Positions 57,502 to 64,000 of a stretch of DNA of 64,000 bases are shown piece after piece. The stretch is taken from positions 1 to 64,000 of the forward strand of contig SHBP01000007.1 in the NCBI GenBank assembly GCA_004211905.1, in the 5' to 3' direction. The position numbers were made by a program, and so were the translations under genes. Below the pieces are notes generated by a model. That model saw nothing but the letters and a program-made list of their open reading frames with translations, was not told the origin of the DNA and did not search any database. Numbering within the stretch: the first letter of the stretch is position 1; the number at the start of each line of letters is the position of its first letter. Source of the DNA: SAR92 clade bacterium. GTDB lineage: Bacteria > Pseudomonadota > Gammaproteobacteria > Pseudomonadales > Porticoccaceae.

Positions 57502-59279
57502 GCACGCAAGTACTAACTTATTTGTTTGTGGGCGCATCTTTTGCTCTCTATATAGGGATCGCAATTTGGTCACGAGCCGGATCCACCAAAGACTTTTACG
57601 TCGCCGGTGGTGGAGTGCACCCCGTAGTAAACGGCATGGCCACTGCTGCCGACTGGATGAGTGCTGCCTCGTTTATCTCTATGGCAGGCATCATTTCATT
57701 TATTGGTCGCGATGGTTCGGTTTACTTATTAGGTTGGACAGGTGGCTACGTCCTGCTGGCACTTCTTCTAGCGCCTTACTTACGTAAATTTGGACGCTTT
57801 ACTGTTCCTGATTTTATTGGCGAGCGCTACTACTCCCAGGCTGCACGCATTGTTGCGGTGGTTTGTTTGATCTTCGTTTCCTTTACCTATGTTGCTGGCC
57901 AGATGCGTGGTGTGGGCATTGTTTTTTCTCGGTTTCTTGAAGTAGAAGTGAATACCGGTGTGATAATTGGTATGGCTGTTGTTTTTATGTATGCCGTACT
58001 TGGTGGTATGAAGGGTATTACCTACACTCAGGTAGCTCAGTATTGTGTTCTGATTTTTGCTTATATGGTGCCAGCAATCTTTATATCTATCATGATCACG
58101 GGCAACCCCATTCCTCAGCTGGGCTTTGGTGCTGAGGTTACTGATGGTTCAGGTCTATCAGTGTTGCAAAAGCTCGACGGCGTATTGTTAGACCTTGGTT
58201 TTAGTGCCTATACCGCCGGTAGCAAATCAACCATTGATGTTTTTGCAATTACCGCAGCCCTAATGTTTGGCACGGCTGGACTCCCTCACGTCTTGGTGCG
58301 CTTTTTCACGGTACCCAAGGTGTCTGATGCACGTTTGTCCGCAGGTTATGCTCTTGTATTTATTGCCATTTTATATACTACTGCTCCGGCGGTGGCCTCA
58401 TTTGCACGTCTTAATTTAGTCGATACAGTCCATAATACCGCCTATGATGAAGCTCCAGAATGGTTTGGTAATTGGGAAAATACAGGGTTAATCGCCTGGC
58501 AAGATAAAAATGATGACGGCGTTATGCAATATGGCGCTGGTGCCGCATTATTACCTGCGAAACCGATATTTGATGTTGATGGCACTCGTGGTAGTCATGG
58601 CGAGCGACTGTTAAATAATAAATCCACTGAGTCTGCCAACGAAGTCTATATCGACCGAGACATTATGGTGCTGGCCAACCCTGAGATTGCAGGCTTGCCC
58701 GGCTGGGTGATTGCTCTTGTTGCCGCTGGTGGCGTGGCCGCCGCTCTATCAACGGCTGCTGGGCTGCTACTGGTTATTTCAAGCGCAATCTCTCATGACT
58801 TACTTAAACAGACCCTCCTCCCCAGAATAACTGAGAAACAGGAATTGCTCTATGCCCGCTTAGCGGCAGCCGTCGCGGTCTGTATCGCCGGACTATTTGG
58901 CATCTATCCTCCCGCCTTTGTCGCCCAAGTCGTTGCTTTTGCGTTTGGCCTTGCCGCTGCATCCCTTTTTCCAGCGTTACTTTTGGGTATCTTCTCCAAA
59001 CGCGCCAACAAAGAGGGTGCTATTTCGGGAATGCTAGCAGGCTTAGTATTTACCTTTGCTTACATAGCGTACTTCAAATTTGTTGCGCCAGAACTCAACA
59101 GTGCAGAGTATTGGTTATGGGGTATCTCTCCAGAAGGTATTGGCGCCATAGGCATGTTACTGAATTTTGTGATTGCCATGACAATCAGTCACCTGACTGC
59201 TAAGCCGCCAGCAACTGTCCAAGCACTAGTGGATAATATTCGCATTCCTGGGGGCGCCAAAGCGGCAGAAAATCATTAA
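57498..59279 (+). CDS. Sodium/solute symporter family permease (DUF4212-associated, acetate/small carboxylate type)
   Basis: 593 residues, about 13 membrane helices. GSTKDFYVAGGGVHPVVNGMATAADWMSAASFI is the typical SSS entry, VPDFIGERY follows, and AAALSTAAGLLLVISSAISHDL is the conserved sodium-site helix region. A hydrophilic insert of about 90 residues (about 310-395; includes an EF-hand-like DKNDDGVMQYG) separates helices. The DUF4212 partner suggests the VC_2705-like branch near ActP acetate permease. The substrate is inferred only. Confidence 0.9.
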   Translation: MSTQVLTYLFVGASFALYIGIAIWSRAGSTKDFYVAGGGVHPVVNGMATAADWMSAASFISMAGIISFIGRDGSVYLLGWTGGYVLLALLLAPYLRKFGRFTVPDFIGERYYSQAARIVAVVCLIFVSFTYVAGQMRGVGIVFSRFLEVEVNTGVIIGMAVVFMYAVLGGMKGITYTQVAQYCVLIFAYMVPAIFISIMITGNPIPQLGFGAEVTDGSGLSVLQKLDGVLLDLGFSAYTAGSKSTIDVFAITAALMFGTAGLPHVLVRFFTVPKVSDARLSAGYALVFIAILYTTAPAVASFARLNLVDTVHNTAYDEAPEWFGNWENTGLIAWQDKNDDGVMQYGAGAALLPAKPIFDVDGTRGSHGERLLNNKSTESANEVYIDRDIMVLANPEIAGLPGWVIALVAAGGVAAALSTAAGLLLVISSAISHDLLKQTLLPRITEKQELLYARLAAAVAVCIAGLFGIYPPAFVAQVVAFAFGLAAASLFPALLLGIFSKRANKEGAISGMLAGLVFTFAYIAYFKFVAPELNSAEYWLWGISPEGIGAIGMLLNFVIAMTISHLTAKPPATVQALVDNIRIPGGAKAAENH

Positions 59280-59510
59280 ACTTCCACTAACTGTTAGGCA
59301 TAGATAAGTAGGTTAACTCTTCTTCGAACTACTCAGAAATTTTGATAATTATATTTCATAGTTTCCGGCAGATCAGTTCTAATTTGTTCATAGAAGAGCT
59401 CCAGTAACGCATACGTTTAGCTTTTAATTTGAAACAGAGTCAAAACTTGGCTAAACAACATTATTTGAGTAGCCTTAATCATAGGTTTACAAACTTAAGA
59501 TAGCTTTAAC

Positions 59511-59553
59511 TTGACCCATTTATCTATGTAAAATGCGTCTTAAATTGGGTCAA
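59511..59553. promoter_or_regulatory. Inverted TTGACCCA repeat before the rubredoxin-reductase gene
   Basis: TTGACCCA at 59511-59518 and TGGGTCAA at 59546-59553, 27 nt between, ending 10 bp before the ATG. Both arms continue with TTTA-like sequence, so a dimeric regulator with two sites or a hairpin in the 5' leader are both possible. The rest of the 284-bp gap 59280-59563 shows nothing I can support. Confidence 0.35.
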
Positions 59554-59563
59554 AGGAACGAAC

Positions 59564-61237
59564 ATGAATACCTTTAATATTTGGGAGTGCATAATCTGCG
59601 GCTGGTTATACGATGAGTCTCTTGGCTGCCCTGAGGATGGCATCGCTCCCGGTACGCGATGGGAAGATGTTCCTGAAGATTGGACCTGCCCAGTGTGTGG
59701 CGTTTCAAAACAAGATTTTGAGATGGTTAAAACTGGCCCATCCCCGACTCCGACCCCTACTTCTGCTGCTTCTACCGCTCCGATCACTCCCTCCGCTGAT
59801 CAATCATCAACGATTATAAAAGAAGCACCGGGAGAGGCTCCAACCTTTACAAATTCAGGCGAACCATTCCAGATTTGGGAATGTATTATCTGCGGCTGGG
59901 TCTATGACGAATCTAAAGGATGGCCGGATGATGATATTTTACCAGGTACCCGATGGGTGGATATCTCAGACGACTGGACATGCCCAGACTGTGGGGTGGG
60001 TAAACAAGATTTTGAGATGATTGCTGTTAGTGCACCTGAGAGTGCACAAAGTAAAGTTAAAACAACTGACACTTTGGAGTTGATTGATCAAGATCAGCTA
60101 CCTGTCATCGTTGTGGGCACTGGTCTTGCTGGATATAACCTTGCAAGGGAGTACAGAAAGCTAAATACAACGACACCTTTGATTATGATCACGAGTGATG
60201 ATGGGCGTATGTACTATAAACCCGCTATCTCTACGGGGTATCACACCAATAAAAGCCCAGATCAGTTAGCCACAGCCACGGCTGAAGAGATGGCTCTGGA
60301 ACTTAGGGCCGAAATACAGACATTTAGCTCTATAAAATCTATTGATGAACATAATCAAGTTATTGAAACAACGAGTGGAAAGCTGAAATACGCAAAACTC
60401 GTTCTGGCTACGGGGGCCCGGTGCATTGAATTACCAATCGCCGGCAATGGATTGGAATCAGTGTATTCCATTAATAATTTGATGGACTACTCAACTTTTC
60501 GTCAAGCCATGGAAGGAAAAAAGCACGTGCTTATAATTGGTGGTGGTCTTATTGGATCAGAGTATGCCAATGATCTCATTCAAAGTGGATATGAAGTTAC
60601 AGTTGTTGATCCTCTACCCTCAGTTCTGGGCACTCTGATGCCAAAAGCCGCTTCAGATTCAGTTAAGAATGCTCTTAAAAATGCCGGCGTCCAGTTCCAC
60701 TTTGAAACCGTTGTAGAGAAAATTGAAACTCAAGGAACAGGCATCAAAGCAACCCTTGCCAGCGGTAAGGAAGTAAATGCAGATATTGTCCTATCGGCTG
60801 TTGGTGTGCGACCAGACCTTACTTTGGCTAAAGAGGCAGGTTTACAAACCAACAGAGGTATTATCACCGATAGAAGCCTCAAAACAAGTGCGAATAATAT
60901 CTATGCTCTTGGAGATTGCGCAGAGGTAGATACACAGCTATTGTTTTACGTAGCGCCACTGGTCGAAGGCGCCAAGAAATTAGCGTCAACGATTAATGGG
61001 GATGAACAGCAAGTCTATTACGGCACTATGCCCGTGATTATTAAAACCACCTTGTTCCCTGTAACTGTCTCACCTCCGCCTAAAACTGATGGGCAGTGGC
61101 ATATAGATATAGAGAGCCCTAAGGGAGTCAAAGCTGTGTTCAAGACTCCAGAAGGCGAGCTAGTAGGCTACGCACTCACTGGCGACTGTACAAAGTTTAG
61201 AGATGAGCTAAATGTGTCACTTCGGCCCATAATGTGA
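59564..61237 (+). CDS. Fused rubredoxin-rubredoxin-rubredoxin reductase
   Basis: 557 residues. Rubredoxin 1 (about 4-52: CIICGWLYDES ... DWTCPVCGV) and rubredoxin 2 (about 104-152: CIICGWVYDES ... DWTCPDCGV) each have both CxxC iron-binding pairs. A Thr/Pro-rich linker separates them. From about 178 to the end is a FAD/NADH reductase: VVGTGLAGYNLAREYRKL, TSDDGRMYYKPAIS, VLIIGGGLIGSEYANDLI (NADH site), NIYALGDCAEV. Electrons should flow NADH to FAD to rubredoxin to an acceptor such as an alkane hydroxylase or oxygen-defence enzyme; none is in the window. Confidence 0.9.
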   Translation: MNTFNIWECIICGWLYDESLGCPEDGIAPGTRWEDVPEDWTCPVCGVSKQDFEMVKTGPSPTPTPTSAASTAPITPSADQSSTIIKEAPGEAPTFTNSGEPFQIWECIICGWVYDESKGWPDDDILPGTRWVDISDDWTCPDCGVGKQDFEMIAVSAPESAQSKVKTTDTLELIDQDQLPVIVVGTGLAGYNLAREYRKLNTTTPLIMITSDDGRMYYKPAISTGYHTNKSPDQLATATAEEMALELRAEIQTFSSIKSIDEHNQVIETTSGKLKYAKLVLATGARCIELPIAGNGLESVYSINNLMDYSTFRQAMEGKKHVLIIGGGLIGSEYANDLIQSGYEVTVVDPLPSVLGTLMPKAASDSVKNALKNAGVQFHFETVVEKIETQGTGIKATLASGKEVNADIVLSAVGVRPDLTLAKEAGLQTNRGIITDRSLKTSANNIYALGDCAEVDTQLLFYVAPLVEGAKKLASTINGDEQQVYYGTMPVIIKTTLFPVTVSPPPKTDGQWHIDIESPKGVKAVFKTPEGELVGYALTGDCTKFRDELNVSLRPIM

Positions 61238-61481
61238 AAATTTTGCAGGAAAAAAAGGGATATAGCTCAGCCCAGTTTATAAATTATGCTTTTCAATGTA
61301 GTTCGCAAAAGGATGGGCTGTTAGAAAAACGGAATAACGACAACCTAGAAATTTCGTCATAGAGGTTTCCATCAAGTCTCCGAATCTACTGACAATGCCC
61401 TGCTCTCAAGGCAGGAGCCCAATCGTTAATATGCGGATCACCAAGATTTCAATCATCGTCCAACAAGACTATAAACTTCAA

Positions 61482-62636
61482 TTAAGCAATTGCACCATTG
61501 TCTAATAGGGCATCTATCTCATCTTGTTTATATCCAATCTCTAACAGTACCGCTTGACTATCTGCTCCTATAGCGACTGCCCTAAAGCCTGCCTCCGCAT
61601 TGGTCCGAGAAAAGCGCGGAACTGGAGCTGGCTCCCACACATCGCCATCATCTATAAAGGTTCCCCGTGCAACATTGTGTGGATGTTTTCGGGCCTCCGC
61701 CATGGATAAAACAGGCGCAAAGCATACATCTGATCCTTCAAATATGTCGCACCAGGCATCTCTCGTTTTGGTTTTTATGAGGGCTTCGAGTTTATCCGCC
61801 ATCTGAGGCCATGTTTTTATTGCCCATTGATTCTGCATCCATTCCGCACTTTCAGACTCACTTAACTCTAATAGAGTCACTAGCTCCCTGAAAAACTGGG
61901 GTTCAATAGATCCAATGGAAACGTATTTTCCATCGCTGGTTTCATAAACATCATAAAAGAATGCACCAGAATCCAGCATATTACCCCCACGCTCATCAGA
62001 CCCTATTCCTGCCTGTAATTGAGAATAGAAGAAGCCCATCAAACTTGCGACGCCATCTACGATAGAACAATCGACGACCTGCCCTTGCCCAGACTGCTGA
62101 GTCTCAAGCAATGCACAAACAAGACCAAAGGCCAGCATCATGCCACCACCGCCATAGTCACCTACAACATTTAGTGGAATCGCAGGTTTCTCTCCTTTGC
62201 GCCCAATTGCATGCAAGACCCCAGTAAGAGCAATGTAGTTGATATCATGTCCCGCCGCATTAGCTAAAGGTCCTGTTTGACCCCAGCCAGTCATCCTCCC
62301 ATAAACTAACTTTGGGTTAATTTCTAAACAGACATCGGGTCCCAGACCGAGTTTCTCCATCACACCTGGCCGATAGCCCTCAATTAAGGCATCTGCTGTA
62401 CCAATCAGTTTTCTTGCACAGGCAATTCCCTCCGCAGACTTCATATTGATACAGATGCAGTTCTTGCCTCGATTGTGAACGTCATATTTAGGATTCACTC
62501 CCGCGGTCATCATCTGACCACCAGGTCGCTCTACACGAACTACCTTGGCCCCCATATCTGCTAGCATCATTCCTGCATAGGGTCCTGGCCCTAGCCCCGC
62601 AAATTCAATAACAGTCTTACCTGACAATGGACCCAT
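61482..62636 (-). CDS. CaiB/BaiF family CoA transferase/racemase, alpha-methylacyl-CoA racemase-like
   Basis: 384 residues. MGPLSGKTVIEFAGLGPGPYAGMMLADMGAKVVRVERPGG is a classic start. The catalytic pair of alpha-methylacyl-CoA racemases is visible: GHDINYIALTG (His near 125) and VVGDYGGGGM (Asp near 155). It epimerises 2-methylacyl-CoA thioesters of branched fatty or sterol side chains; relatives transfer CoA. It is on the same strand as the acyl-CoA synthetase upstream, 138 bp away. Confidence 0.88.
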   Translation of the reverse strand: MGPLSGKTVIEFAGLGPGPYAGMMLADMGAKVVRVERPGGQMMTAGVNPKYDVHNRGKNCICINMKSAEGIACARKLIGTADALIEGYRPGVMEKLGLGPDVCLEINPKLVYGRMTGWGQTGPLANAAGHDINYIALTGVLHAIGRKGEKPAIPLNVVGDYGGGGMMLAFGLVCALLETQQSGQGQVVDCSIVDGVASLMGFFYSQLQAGIGSDERGGNMLDSGAFFYDVYETSDGKYVSIGSIEPQFFRELVTLLELSESESAEWMQNQWAIKTWPQMADKLEALIKTKTRDAWCDIFEGSDVCFAPVLSMAEARKHPHNVARGTFIDDGDVWEPAPVPRFSRTNAEAGFRAVAIGADSQAVLLEIGYKQDEIDALLDNGAIA

Positions 62637-62774
62637 ACTATCCCCTCGCTGAGTAATTTAGTTTGATATGTTGAATCACCCTGTTTAATTGTAACAACAC
62701 ACAAAATTATAAACACTATTGGCTTTTTAAAACTGATCGCAGGTGTCGTTCAAAAATAATCTCCATACGTATTT

Positions 62775-64000
62775 CTATCCTTCATCCCAATAACTATCTC
62801 TAAGTGCACGCTTATAGAGCTTTCCTGTGGGTAATCGCGGTAGCTCTGCTTGGTAGTCGATAGATCGAGGTACTTTTTGCCGTGACAAATGCTGGCCAAG
62901 ATACTCAAGCAGTTCATCGGTTAATGTCTGATCTCCCGTTGTGCCATCAATTGGTTGAATCACCGCTTTGACCTCTTCACCAAGGTCGCTATTAGGCACA
63001 CCAAACACAGCAGCATCAGCCACTTTAGGGTGCGAAATCAAAAGGTCCTCACTCTCTTGAGGATAGATATTCACACCGCCAGAAATAATCATAAAAGCTT
63101 TGCGATCCGTCAAAAATAGAAAGCCATCTTCATCCACATAGCCCACATCACCTACCGTAGTCATTTCACCGCTAGGGGACGTGGCCTCAGCAGTCTTTTC
63201 TGGGTCATTGAAATAACGAAATTCTGAGCCATTGGCAAACCAAAGCGTTCCCGGTTCGCCCTTGGGTGAAGGATTCATTTCATCATCTAGAACAGACAGC
63301 TCACCCGCGACAACTTTCCCAACAGTGCCTGGATGTGCCAACCATTCATGGGAATCGCAAACTGCAAAACCAAGTCCTTCTGTGGCGCCATAGTACTCAT
63401 GGATAATCGGGCCCCACCAGTCAATCATTTGCCGCTTAATTATCTCAGGGCATGGAGCAGCCGCATGCACTGCAAACTCCATAGATGATAAATCGTATTG
63501 CTGCCTCTCCTCATCGCTAAGTTTTAGCATACGGCTAAACATTGTGGGCACCAGTTGTGAGTGAGACACCTGATAATGTTCAACTAACCGAAGATACTCA
63601 GCGGGATCGAAACGCTCCATAATGACAACCGTAGCGCCTCGCCGAATCGCCAAATTGATCGCTGCCTGGGGTGCCGAATGGTATAAGGGTGCGGGCGACA
63701 AATAAACCATATCATCTCGGTACCCTAATATGCCCTCCAAGAACTGAAATACAGGTAATACGCTATCTGGGGCCTGACCTGACAAAGGTCGAATAATGCC
63801 CTTAGGCCGCCCAGTAGTGCCTGATGAATAAAGCATGGAGTGCCCTAGCAACTGTTTATCAATCGGAATAGACGGGAGCGCTTCAATAGCTTGAGAATAA
63901 CTAACCATACCCTCAGGTAGGCTCGAACTGTCACTATCGACCACTAACACTATCTCAATATTGGGGCATTCAGCCAAAGCCTCAACTGCCACCTCAAGTT
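62775..64000 (-). CDS. Acyl-CoA synthetase (AMP-forming), N-terminus outside window
   Basis: The visible part is the C-terminal 408 residues; the frame stays open to the right edge, and the GTG at 63992 is internal. AMP-binding motif: MLYSSGTTGRPKGI; then YGATEG, GDVGYVDEDGFLFLTDRKAFMIISGGVNIYPQE and the acyl-adenylate lysine near LPTGKLYKRALRD. Fatty or branched acyl-CoA ligase of the FadD branch; with the racemase next to it, a methyl-branched or steroid-side-chain substrate is plausible but unproven. Confidence 0.9.
   Translation of the reverse strand, partial: LEVAVEALAECPNIEIVLVVDSDSSSLPEGMVSYSQAIEALPSIPIDKQLLGHSMLYSSGTTGRPKGIIRPLSGQAPDSVLPVFQFLEGILGYRDDMVYLSPAPLYHSAPQAAINLAIRRGATVVIMERFDPAEYLRLVEHYQVSHSQLVPTMFSRMLKLSDEERQQYDLSSMEFAVHAAAPCPEIIKRQMIDWWGPIIHEYYGATEGLGFAVCDSHEWLAHPGTVGKVVAGELSVLDDEMNPSPKGEPGTLWFANGSEFRYFNDPEKTAEATSPSGEMTTVGDVGYVDEDGFLFLTDRKAFMIISGGVNIYPQESEDLLISHPKVADAAVFGVPNSDLGEEVKAVIQPIDGTTGDQTLTDELLEYLGQHLSRQKVPRSIDYQAELPRLPTGKLYKRALRDSYWDEG

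Overview
The window looks like chromosome from a free-living, aerobic, probably marine gammaproteobacterium with moderate GC content. The basis is a leucine/isovalerate (Liu) catabolism operon, the order thrS-infC-rpmI-rplT-pheS-pheT-ihfA-merR typical of Gammaproteobacteria, a 180-kDa-class NAD-glutamate dehydrogenase, ribosome modulation factor and fused RlmKL. A Cellvibrionales-like marine lineage is my inference from gene content only; no 16S gene is present. There is no CRISPR array, no intact insertion sequence and no complete prophage.

Layout. 1-3.6 kb: end of a leucine-degradation operon (liuC, liuD, liuE), with its left end outside the window. 3.6-13.5 kb: mixed single genes, namely a secreted TPR protein, a eukaryotic-type HisA, a saccharopine-dehydrogenase-like reductase, an acyltransferase, a Bax-inhibitor-like membrane protein, a probable Fur-controlled promoter with a 37-residue membrane peptide, a steroid-5-alpha-reductase-like protein, a dihydroflavonol-reductase-like protein and a DUF2452 protein. 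13.58-25.62 kb: a 12-kb genomic island bounded by a 43-bp direct repeat of the 3' part of tRNA-Pro(GGG). A degraded tyrosine integrase end and three short repeats sit at its tRNA side. Its cargo is two giant secreted metzincin-type proteins (1279 and 2546 residues) that share a thrombospondin-type-3 plus dockerin-like C-terminus and probably form one operon.

25.7-33.1 kb: translation and nucleoid block, all on the minus strand (thrS, infC, rpmI, rplT, pheS, pheT, ihfA, merR). thrS carries an in-frame UAA codon that separates the anticodon-binding domain from the catalytic body, while everything downstream stays intact and in frame. infC has the classic AUU start. 33.2-44.5 kb: YaiI, a repeat-rich GfcA/YjbE-like secreted protein, a glutaredoxin-like protein, and a LysR regulator divergent from a methylated-amine unit (non-pyrrolysine MttB-family methyltransferase plus two dimethylglycine/sarcosine-dehydrogenase-like flavoproteins), then rlmKL.

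44.6-57.1 kb: rmf, the giant glutamate dehydrogenase, and a six-gene MoxR/Bat operon (AAA ATPase, DUF58, DUF4381, two von Willebrand A proteins, BatD). 57.2-64 kb: a DUF4212/sodium-solute symporter pair, a fused rubredoxin-rubredoxin-rubredoxin reductase, an alpha-methylacyl-CoA-racemase-like CoA transferase family protein and the C-terminal part of an acyl-CoA synthetase cut by the window edge.

Together the genes describe a heterotroph that uses branched-chain amino acids, fatty acyl-CoAs, methylated amines and small carboxylates. The most notable features are the tRNA-Pro island with its paired giant metalloproteases, the two seven-repeat propellers that appear inserted into Ig-like domains of the larger one, and the interrupted thrS.
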